From a virus: DNA of 57,263 bases. Location: IMG/VR virus record IMGVR_UViG_3300042114_000075, positions 1-57,263 of that record. One strand, given 5' to 3'. Both the position numbers and the translations under genes were made by a program. The notes beneath the pieces were generated by a model, which was not told the DNA's origin, did no database searches, and saw nothing but the letters and a program-made list of their open reading frames with translations. Numbering within the stretch: the first letter of the stretch is position 1; each line of letters begins with the position of its first letter. Below, piece by piece: positions 36,878 to 44,188 of the stretch.

Positions 36878-39800
36878 ATGGGTAAAATAGAAGAATTTAT
36901 AGCAGTTATGCGTAGTAAGCCATTTATTAAATCATTAATCGATAATAAATCTGAGATTTTTGCTGTTGGTGGAGTTGTACGTGATTTAATATTAAATAAA
37001 CCGAATAAGGATATTGATTTAGTTGTGAGAAACAAGTCTATTGATGAATTAATATCTGAATTGGAAAAGTTTGGTAGGGTTGATGTTGTGGGTAAATCAT
37101 TCGGAGTTATAAAATTTATTGATTCAGAAGGAACTGATTATGATATTGCATTGCCACGACAAGATATAAAAAATGATGTTGGTGGATATCGTGGTTTTGA
37201 TGTGCAAAGTGATGCTAATTTATCTATTGGTGCTGATTTAAGCAGAAGGGATGCGAAGTTTAATGCAATGGCAATAAATTTAAATACTGGAAAATTTTTA
37301 GACCCATTAGGTGGATTAAAGGATATTGAAAATAAACAAACATCGGCAGCAAATCCACAAGCATTTTTAGATGACCCACTGAGGATGTTGAGAATGGTGA
37401 GTTTTAGTTCACGTTTTGGTTTCATAATTGAGCCAAGAACAATGAAAATGATTCAAGACACTGCCGAAAGAATAAAAGAGATAACACCCCAAAGAATTTT
37501 AATTGAGTTCGATAAGATAGTTAAAAAGGGAAATAAAAGGATTGCAGCACAACTGTTGAAAGACACTGGATTATTTAAACACATATTTGGGTTTGATATC
37601 CAGCAATCAACGATTGATAGGAGTCCGTTTGAAGACACACGTACAATGGGTGAATTTTTATATCTATTGACACGTCTTCTGCCAGACCCTGCAACATACT
37701 TTAAGACAAACATGAGGGGTGATATTGATACCTACAAAGAAATTAAAGCACTTAACATGGGTTTGTCAAATGAAAATGAAAACCCAATTGCTTTAAGGTC
37801 AGTTGCTTACAATATGTATGGAACATCACCACAGTCATTACAAAGTCAGATACTTCCTACTGCTCTTAGGACAGCAGCTGATGAATTATTGTCAGGTAAA
37901 TTTCCAAAGACACTTAGTGAAATGGCTGTAAATGGCAATGATTTGCTTGAAAAGGGTTTGAAGGGTAGCGAAATTGGTCAGGTATTAAAAAAAATGCTGT
38001 TGAAAGTATATTCAGGCAAAGTTGCTAATGATAAGGATGCTCTTTTGGCGTTACTTGATAACAATGACTTAGATGAAGCATTTGGCAGAAGAACAGATGA
38101 TGACGAAGAACTTGAAAGAAAATTATTAATCCAAAAGTATGACGAAATTGGAGAAATTGCTGGATATGTTTTAAGTGTTAATCGTGATGGGAAGAGGTAT
38201 TTGCCGATATTTATAAATCCAAAATCGCTTAAATATTTTGAAGCAAATGTTAAAGCACTTGGCAACATAAAAGGCAACATATATGTTGTATTGGAAAACG
38301 GTGGATTTATTCATGGTTATATTGCTGTTGGAGCTGGACTTTTTGGTGATAACAATGGAATTTATAATAATTATGATACCTATGCTACCCTAAACAGAAT
38401 TGATAAGACCGATACATTTGAAATAGGTGAAATGACGTTGGAAAGTGCTATTAATAATGATGCAATGTATAATGTTGATGCAATTTTGGATGCAATTAAA
38501 CAAAAGAATCCACAATATGACTACCTTAACACCAACAGAGAAATTGATAAAATAAAAGCAATGAGTGAAGGAGTTGGTGATAAGTATGCTGAAAAGAAAT
38601 TTGGAATACCTGATGCTGGTAGAGAGTTTGAAGACAAGTATCAACGACACAGATTAGTAATAGATGGTGAAGAACCATTTGGTTATGTAAGTGGCTTTAT
38701 TGACTGGAAAGGCAATATGTCACCAGAAAAAGTACCTGTTTATAAAAACCCTAAGTCGTTAATTAGGTTTGATTATGATGTAAGAGCAATTTCGGATAAT
38801 CAAGGCAATTTATATGTTGCACTGGTTAATGAAAGTTTTAATCATGGTGAAATGGCTGCACATATTGGTTTAGTTGGTGGTGATGATACTATATATGATA
38901 GAATCACTGACTACCTTTTATTGAACAGGGTTAAGGATAAAGATGTTTTTGGGTTCGCTGATAGTAGTGAAGAAGAATATAACCAGAGCAATGAAGACCG
39001 TAAACGTGTCATTGAATTACTTGGTCTGGTTGGTAGAAGAAATTCGCAATTCAAATTCATTCCTAAGTATTATGAGGAAATTACTGGTGATAAAAATATT
39101 GATGAAAGTCTTAATGAAACCATAAAGGGTGGTACTTACATAATGTATCATGGCAGTGACCATGCTTTTAATAAGTTCACCGATGAATTTGTTGGTGGTG
39201 AAAATGCTAATGACCAAGAGGGTGCTGGAATTTATTTCACAACTTCCGAAGAAGAAGCTAATAGGTATGGTAGATACATCTACAAAGTAGAATTGAAACC
39301 AAGAAAACTAATTGATGTTGCAAATAAAAGAGTTGTTTCAGCAACTAACATAGCCAAATTAATTAAAATGTCTCCCACATGGAAAGAAGATGTTTTAAAT
39401 TGGGATGAAAGTGTAATGAGAGGCTTGGCAGAAGCAATTAAAGGTATTTACAATTATTCTGACAACGAAAAAGACTTGTATCAGCAAATTGAGCATGACT
39501 TCTTTAGGTATCAGCCACGATTATATGTTCAAGGTATGACAAAATTGGGATTTGATGGTCAGTATATTAAAAAAGATTATGAAGGTATTACACATATCAT
39601 TGTTTATAATCCTGAAATCATTACCATACTTGAAAGCAATACAGAACAATTAAACGAAGAAGAAATGGGCAGAGTATTATATAGTGCCATCGTACTTGAC
39701 AACCAATCGAAGCAGAAACTAATTAAAGTGTTTAAGCCTATGATTCCAAAGGATTGGGAAATTATTGCACATCACATGACATTAAACATGGGTGCTATTG

Positions 39801-40924
39801 ATAAGAAGTTTGAACAGGATTTAGGCCGTGATATTGGGTTAAGTGTCATTGACTATGCTATAGACGATAAGGTTATGGCAGTTGGTGTTGAAGGCTATCC
39901 AACCAACAAAGGGAAAGCACATATAACACTTGCTGTAAATAGGGGCGATGGTGGCAAACCAATGATGTCAAATAATTTAACCGATTGGAAGCCATTAGAT
40001 TTCCCATTAAAATTAACTGGAACAGTAACAGAAGTAACGAATGCGCCAAAACTTAATGAAAATGTTGAAAATAAAAAAACAAAAGTTAATTATGGCTGTT
40101 TGATGACATTTCTTTCAATACCTAATTGGGAAAAAATTACATCAATCGTAAAACCAAAAGATTTATATGATAAAAAAGGATATGGCATTGAAAAAGAGCC
40201 ACATGTGACGATATTATATGGATTTCATGACGATGTTGATGTAAACGAAGTTTTTGAAAAATATAAGAACAATCAAGAACTGAAACCAATTGAACTTGAA
40301 TTAACAGGTATATCATATTTTGAAACACCAGAATTTGATGTAGTAAAATTTGATGTTCAATCCGATGTACTGACCAAAATGAATAAGATTATGAAAAGTT
40401 TTCCACATACATCGGATTTTCCAGATTATCATCCACATATGACAATTGCATATGTTAAAAAGGGACAGGGTAGCAAATATGTGAAAAAGTTCGAAAAAAA
40501 TAAAAAATTATTTGGAAACGAATTGGTTTATACCGAAAAAGAAAATAGTGAAAAAGAAAGTAGCGGAAAAGATGGCTATGTTTTAAATTTAGATACGTCA
40601 AACAGTATAAATGAATCACACGAAAAATCAAAATATACTAATACTAAGGATGCATTAATAAGGTCAAAATCAATTTCTAAAGAAATGAAAGAATTGATTG
40701 GTAAATATTTAATAAGTGGAAGCGAATATCATGAAGGTGGACATTTATATGAATTAAGTAAGCCTAATGCATTACGTGAAAAATCAACAAAGGCTAATGG
40801 TGTTAGCATGGGTGCAGATAAAAATGGTTTTTATGTTTATACTCATAGGGCAAGAAGCAAATCACACCCTACACCAGAGCAAATCACAATAAAAGAGATT
40901 GAATTTATAGAAAGTACTGGTTAA
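36878..40924 (+). CDS. Polyvalent polyprotein: tRNA nucleotidyltransferase, ART, two 2H phosphoesterases
   Basis: A 1348-residue protein. Residues 1-395 are a class II nucleotidyltransferase of the CCA-adding/poly(A) polymerase type: GGVVRD (31-36), catalytic D45-x-D47, RRDAKFNAMAI near 122 and DPLRMLRMVSFSSRFGF near 166. Residues about 440-740 hold two NPKS domains with a GDKY linker between. Residues 750-920 are an ADP-ribosyltransferase of the polyvalent type: MYHGSD, GAGIYFTTSEEEANRYG, then a GFDG...YNPEIITI end. Residues 928-1057 resemble the 2H cyclic phosphodiesterase of fungal tRNA ligase (VLDNQSK, HHMTL, AHITLAVN). Residues 1065-1210 are a second 2H enzyme (PHVTILYG, PHMTIAYV). The last 100 residues are unknown. 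LDE, MSE, LNE, LNE, LNE and INE end at 400, 564, 747, 927, 1061 and 1246, one per boundary. CCA addition and 2',3'-cyclic phosphate opening are both RNA end-healing steps. Confidence 0.72.
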   Translation: MGKIEEFIAVMRSKPFIKSLIDNKSEIFAVGGVVRDLILNKPNKDIDLVVRNKSIDELISELEKFGRVDVVGKSFGVIKFIDSEGTDYDIALPRQDIKNDVGGYRGFDVQSDANLSIGADLSRRDAKFNAMAINLNTGKFLDPLGGLKDIENKQTSAANPQAFLDDPLRMLRMVSFSSRFGFIIEPRTMKMIQDTAERIKEITPQRILIEFDKIVKKGNKRIAAQLLKDTGLFKHIFGFDIQQSTIDRSPFEDTRTMGEFLYLLTRLLPDPATYFKTNMRGDIDTYKEIKALNMGLSNENENPIALRSVAYNMYGTSPQSLQSQILPTALRTAADELLSGKFPKTLSEMAVNGNDLLEKGLKGSEIGQVLKKMLLKVYSGKVANDKDALLALLDNNDLDEAFGRRTDDDEELERKLLIQKYDEIGEIAGYVLSVNRDGKRYLPIFINPKSLKYFEANVKALGNIKGNIYVVLENGGFIHGYIAVGAGLFGDNNGIYNNYDTYATLNRIDKTDTFEIGEMTLESAINNDAMYNVDAILDAIKQKNPQYDYLNTNREIDKIKAMSEGVGDKYAEKKFGIPDAGREFEDKYQRHRLVIDGEEPFGYVSGFIDWKGNMSPEKVPVYKNPKSLIRFDYDVRAISDNQGNLYVALVNESFNHGEMAAHIGLVGGDDTIYDRITDYLLLNRVKDKDVFGFADSSEEEYNQSNEDRKRVIELLGLVGRRNSQFKFIPKYYEEITGDKNIDESLNETIKGGTYIMYHGSDHAFNKFTDEFVGGENANDQEGAGIYFTTSEEEANRYGRYIYKVELKPRKLIDVANKRVVSATNIAKLIKMSPTWKEDVLNWDESVMRGLAEAIKGIYNYSDNEKDLYQQIEHDFFRYQPRLYVQGMTKLGFDGQYIKKDYEGITHIIVYNPEIITILESNTEQLNEEEMGRVLYSAIVLDNQSKQKLIKVFKPMIPKDWEIIAHHMTLNMGAIDKKFEQDLGRDIGLSVIDYAIDDKVMAVGVEGYPTNKGKAHITLAVNRGDGGKPMMSNNLTDWKPLDFPLKLTGTVTEVTNAPKLNENVENKKTKVNYGCLMTFLSIPNWEKITSIVKPKDLYDKKGYGIEKEPHVTILYGFHDDVDVNEVFEKYKNNQELKPIELELTGISYFETPEFDVVKFDVQSDVLTKMNKIMKSFPHTSDFPDYHPHMTIAYVKKGQGSKYVKKFEKNKKLFGNELVYTEKENSEKESSGKDGYVLNLDTSNSINESHEKSKYTNTKDALIRSKSISKEMKELIGKYLISGSEYHEGGHLYELSKPNALREKSTKANGVSMGADKNGFYVYTHRARSKSHPTPEQITIKEIEFIESTG

Positions 40925-41185
40925 TATTGATAGTTTACAAGAGAAAATTGAAAGGGATTTGGGTAAGGGGTTAACCAACAGTTAACAAAATCTTGAACAA
41001 TTTTACACATTATTTAACAATAGTTCTTTGAAATAATTAATTTGAAAAAAGTGATATTTTTAATTAATATATACTTATTTTAGCCAATGAGTATTTATTA
41101 ATAAAATAATAATCAGCAATTTCATTTATGTTATAATTTTTCATGATTTTGTTGTTTTTATGGTAAATACTAAAAGTTTTGTGAA
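40925..41185 (+). other. AT-rich 261-bp intergenic region with GTTAAC repeats
   Basis: It contains GGTTAACC and a second GTTAAC 12 bp apart, near 40970-40985, a possible operator-like inverted repeat, and a late motif at 41091. Otherwise it is strongly A/T-rich with no ORF or terminator that I can support. Confidence 0.4.
41091..41099 (+). promoter_or_regulatory. GTATTTATT motif, possible late promoter
   Basis: It lies 95 nt before ATG 41186, further than other copies, so it is less certain. Confidence 0.35.
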
Positions 41186-41824
41186 ATGACTACGGATAAT
41201 AAAATAAAAAGACTCCAAGTTTTTGATTTTGATGGAACACTTGCTAACACTGTTTCTCCAGAAGAAGGTAAACCAGCTTGGGAGAAATATTATGATAAGC
41301 CTTTTCCACATAAAGGATGGTGGAGTAAACCAGAAAGTTTAGACTTAGGAGTATTTGACATCAAAATGTTTCCAAGTTTGCTTAACCAGTTGAAACGTGA
41401 AGTTTCAACACCAGATACGTATGTGATAATTCTCACATCACGTCTGGAAAGATTACGTCCACAACTCAAAGCAGTTCTGGATGTAAATGGTGTACATGTT
41501 AATGCAATTGACATGAAGCACAACGAATTAACTAAAGGTGAAAAAATCCTGAAATATATCGACCATTTACCTGACTTGGAAGAAGTCAGCGTTTATGATG
41601 ATAGAGAAGGTGACATTGAATCATATGAAGCAGTTAGGGATAGAATACCAGAAGGTATTTCCTTCAACATATACATAGCTGATAATGGTAAGTTCGGGTT
41701 GGCAGAGAATAAGCTATTGAATATCATTAAGGAAGAAATCAAGAGCTTTACAGGCGATAATGAAATTTATCATGGCACACATACTGGTGCAGCTATTAGC
41801 ATTCAACGTGAAGGTGGTATGTGA
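41186..41824 (+). CDS. HAD-fold phosphatase of the Swiss-Army-Knife RNA-repair type, start of ART domain, truncated by UGA
   Basis: A 212-residue protein. Residues 11-165 have the HAD fold: motif I VFDFDGTLANT (nucleophile Asp), W-W-S-K-P-E-S-L, motif II VIILTSR, a Lys in TKGEKILKYI and motif IV VYDDREGDIESY. The W-W-x-x-P-x-S-L and YDDRE patterns match the HAD family named for Swiss-Army-Knife RNA repair proteins (HAD_SAK), which dephosphorylate RNA ends. An I-K-E tripeptide at 181-183 lies in the linker. From about residue 192 a second domain opens (NEIYHGTHTGAAISI) in the style of an ADP-ribosyltransferase but meets TGA at 41822-41824. The same frame continues without another stop to 42091. 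The HAD domain should be functional by itself. Confidence 0.75.
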   Translation: MTTDNKIKRLQVFDFDGTLANTVSPEEGKPAWEKYYDKPFPHKGWWSKPESLDLGVFDIKMFPSLLNQLKREVSTPDTYVIILTSRLERLRPQLKAVLDVNGVHVNAIDMKHNELTKGEKILKYIDHLPDLEEVSVYDDREGDIESYEAVRDRIPEGISFNIYIADNGKFGLAENKLLNIIKEEIKSFTGDNEIYHGTHTGAAISIQREGGM

Positions 41825-42091
41825 CTTAATACTGAACCATATATTTCATTTACCAGCAAACCACGTGTAGCATATTATTATGCTGAAATGAAAGGTGGTA
41901 CAGATAGAGCAGTTATTTTAAGAACAAAATTAACAAGCGACTTTAAGCAATCACCAAAGTTTAATAAAAAAGATGGTTATGAATGGATAACAACTCGTGA
42001 AATTCCGTCTAATGAATTAGAAGTTCAAACTAATCAGGGTTGGATACCACTAAACAATTGGGACTTTATCGACAAAGCAATAAAAAATTAA
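41825..42091 (+). pseudogene. Rest of ART domain after an in-frame UGA
   Basis: In frame with the HAD gene and starting directly after its TGA, 88 codons read LNTEPYISFTSKPRVAYYYA, then AVILRTKLTS, TTREIPSNELEVQTN and a W-I-P end. I-S-F-T-S...A-Y-Y-Y-A matches the second motif (Ser-Thr strand) of ADP-ribosyltransferases, and the first motif lies before the stop (YHGTHTG), so one domain is cut in two. Met at 41888 could restart translation but would lack the NAD-binding half. Other genes here use TGA as a true stop, so recoding is not expected genome-wide. Confidence 0.6.
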
Positions 42092-42098
42092 AATACCT

Positions 42099-42107
42099 GT
42101 ATTTATA
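42099..42107 (+). promoter_or_regulatory. GTATTTATA motif, candidate late promoter
   Basis: Begins 23 nt before ATG 42122. It may originally have served the ParB-ART gene, with the endonuclease inserted in between. Confidence 0.5.
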
Positions 42108-42121
42108 ATAAAATATTTACT

Positions 42122-42878
42122 ATGGGAAAGAAATCAACAAAAGAAGAATTTATATTGAATGCCGTAAATACACATGGTGAGAAATATGATTATTCAAATG
42201 TTGAATATGTTGGAAGTAAGATTAAGGTTATTATTATTTGTAAAGAACATGGCAAATTTCTACAAAGACCAAATGACCATTTAACAGGATATGGATGTAA
42301 AAAATGTCAGTACGATAAAACATCGAAAGAAAATAAATTCACTACTGAAAATTTTATCAGTAGAGCAAATAAACTACATGTTAATAAATTTGATTATTCG
42401 TTGGTAGTATATGATGGTTATGAAAAGAAAGTGAAAATTATTTGTAAAAAACATGGTATTTTTGAACAAACACCCCATAACCATTTGAGTGGTACTGGCT
42501 GTCATTCTTGTTGTGAGTCTCGTGGAGAAAAGAAGGTTGCTGAAATTTTAACAAAAAATAATATTGAATTTATTAGAGAATTTACATTCAGTGATTTAAA
42601 GGATAAATCTAACTTATTTTATGATTTTTATTTACCAAAGCACAAATTATTTATTGAATATCATGGAATTATTTATTGAATATCATGGAATCCAACATTG
42701 TACACCAGTTGACTTTTTTGGTGGAAGAATTGAATTTGTTGAAACACGAAAACGTGATGTGATTAAATATAAATATGCAATAAATAATGGTTATAAGATG
42801 ATGTGGATATTTAACATTCCACCCAATCACATAGATGAAACATTAATGAACAAGTTAAAAGAAATATCTGTTATATGA
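42122..42878 (+). pseudogene. Zinc-finger/Vsr-like homing endonuclease interrupted by a 22-bp tandem duplication
   Basis: The first frame (42122-42679) has two zinc-finger repeats, each F-I-x-x-A followed by F/Y-DYS and HG-x-F and ending in paired cysteines (GCKKC, GCHSC), then a Vsr-like nuclease start: GEKKVAEIL, FYDFYLPKHKLFIEYHG. It then stops. The rest, GIQHCTPVDFFGG, KRDVIKYKYAINNGYKM and a WIFNIPP end, is in another frame to 42878. A perfect 22-bp duplication at 42646-42689 causes the shift; collapsing it restores one frame of 244 codons reading LFIEYHGIQHC. The family makes site-specific DNA breaks for homing. The TGA overlaps the ParB-ART ATG by 4 nt, consistent with the restored frame. 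As sequenced, the product lacks the second half of the nuclease. Confidence 0.78.
42646..42689 (+). repeat. Perfect 22-bp tandem duplication
   Basis: The unit ATTATTTATTGAATATCATG plus GA occurs twice head-to-tail (42646-42667 and 42668-42689). It shifts the endonuclease frame by one base (22 = 7 codons + 1). Confidence 0.95.
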
Positions 42879-43684
42879 GTAAAATATCACCCAAATATTT
42901 ACCACAAATCAGTGCACCGATTGATGAAGTTTTAGCAAAACTTAGCGAAATTGATTGTGATTATGAGTATATCAAAGTAAATCCAGAAGATTTGAAAGCA
43001 TCCCAACCATTTACACTATCAGATGGCGTATATGATTCAATAAATGATGATATGAATCCAATTTGGATTGATATTGATTTAAACATTATTGATGGGCATC
43101 ATTCATGGGTTAAATCTCTACATGGTGGTATGTTATTGACCGCAGTTAAAATAAATGTCAATTTTAAAGATGCTTGTAGGTTGTTGAATAAAATTCAGGA
43201 TATCTATGAATACGAAGATGCACGTTCAGTTGAAGAAGTTGAATCACAAGACGCTATCAATTATTATGGCGGTGACGAAAATCAGTTCTTAAATAATCTG
43301 GAAGAAAGTAATGCTGAAATTCAACAAGAAATCCCAAGTAAAAACGAACAAACCGTAATAGCATACCGAAAAGAACCGATTAAGGAAAATTCTGCTGTTG
43401 GTAATTTCTTCACGCTTCAACCAATGGAAGGTTATGGCAAGTATCAGATTGAATTTGAAAACCTTCTTGACACACATGTGTTGGGAATGACATATAAAGA
43501 CGGTCAGCAGCCAGCCGAAATGCTTGCTAAAATATGGTTTCCGAATGTAAATTTCGAAAAATTGGGAGAACAATATAATATGCCACCCATCAATTTAAAA
43601 AACAAAGCAGTTGCGCAAAAAGCAATGAAAATGGGTTTTGATGGTATTAAATATGGCGATACATTAATTCAGGGATTAAAATAA
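42875..43684 (+). CDS. ParB/Srx-like domain fused to ADP-ribosyltransferase-like domain
   Basis: A 269-residue protein overlapping the endonuclease stop by 4 nt. Residues 30-110 resemble the ParB/sulfiredoxin fold: YIKVNPEDLKASQ, then the key motif IDGHHSWVKSL, which in this family binds nucleotide and in some members cuts DNA or hydrolyses CTP. A Glu-rich linker (about 120-160, with LEES) leads to residues 165-269, TVIAYRKEPI, AVGNFFTLQP, KYQIEFENLL and AVAQKAMKMGFDGIKYGD. This carries the Y-R, F-T-L and (M)GFDGI-Y features of ADP-ribosyltransferases of the polyvalent type. The ART half is short and could be inactive. Both families recur in phage polyvalent proteins that counter host defence. 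No late motif directly precedes it. Confidence 0.6.
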   Translation: MSKISPKYLPQISAPIDEVLAKLSEIDCDYEYIKVNPEDLKASQPFTLSDGVYDSINDDMNPIWIDIDLNIIDGHHSWVKSLHGGMLLTAVKINVNFKDACRLLNKIQDIYEYEDARSVEEVESQDAINYYGGDENQFLNNLEESNAEIQQEIPSKNEQTVIAYRKEPIKENSAVGNFFTLQPMEGYGKYQIEFENLLDTHVLGMTYKDGQQPAEMLAKIWFPNVNFEKLGEQYNMPPINLKNKAVAQKAMKMGFDGIKYGDTLIQGLK

Positions 43685-43692
43685 AAAAAGAC

Positions 43693-44049
43693 ATGGGTAC
43701 ATTTAAAATCACAAACATAACACACCTTTTAGGTAAACGTGAACCTAAATTCAATTCAGTATTGGACGTTGACTATGTTGACAACATGATGAAGAAGACA
43801 ATTAAGATTAAAGCTGGCAATACTGTTTATTTAACAACGCCATCACTACCAATTTCGGCACACCTATTAAGAGTTAAAAATTTAATTACGGTTGTTGAAG
43901 TAAGCGATAATGAACTTGCAAGTGCTAAAGTAAAACCAACAGTAAAACCAGAAGCACAACCAGTTGTTAAAATTAAACCAGTGGTTCAAGTCGAAGAACC
44001 ACCAAAGCCTGCAAAAAAAAACGTAGTTAAAGAAGAGGTAACTAACTAA
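43693..44049 (+). CDS. Small conserved virion-type protein (118 aa)
   Basis: Residues 1-75 form a compact beta-rich unit (FKITNITHLLGKREPKFN, KTIKIKAGNTVYLTTP, SLPISAHLLRVKNLITVVEV). Residues 80-118 are a Pro/Lys/Val-rich, probably disordered tail (KPTVKPEAQPVVKIKP). The first half resembles small tail- or head-associated proteins, but no family could be named. It ends in a strong terminator, closing the accessory operon. Confidence 0.55.
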   Translation: MGTFKITNITHLLGKREPKFNSVLDVDYVDNMMKKTIKIKAGNTVYLTTPSLPISAHLLRVKNLITVVEVSDNELASAKVKPTVKPEAQPVVKIKPVVQVEEPPKPAKKNVVKEEVTN

Positions 44050-44073
44050 TTATCAGTTAACAAGTCTATTGAA

Positions 44074-44097
44074 GCCAGCAATTAGCTGGCTTTTTTT
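44074..44097 (+). terminator. Rho-independent terminator
   Basis: GCCAGC (44074-44079), loop AATTA, GCTGGC (44085-44090), then seven T. It closes the unit ending with the 118-residue protein. Confidence 0.9.
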
Positions 44098-44139
44098 GTG
44101 TTATTTTTACAATAAATTCAAGATTTTCCCCGATTTTAC

Positions 44140-44148
44140 GTATTTATA
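44140..44148 (+). promoter_or_regulatory. GTATTTATA motif, candidate late promoter
   Basis: Begins 49 nt before ATG 44189 and 43 nt after the terminator. Confidence 0.52.
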
Positions 44149-44188
44149 ATAAATTACATAAATTTATAAATTTTTATAGGCAGAGAAT

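Noticed and set aside
41822-41824. UGA recoded as Trp or another residue genome-wide
   Set aside because: Genes ending at 22997, 23890, 28711 and 42878 use TGA as a stop at tight overlaps with the next start, so the standard code applies; a single lesion or local read-through is more likely.
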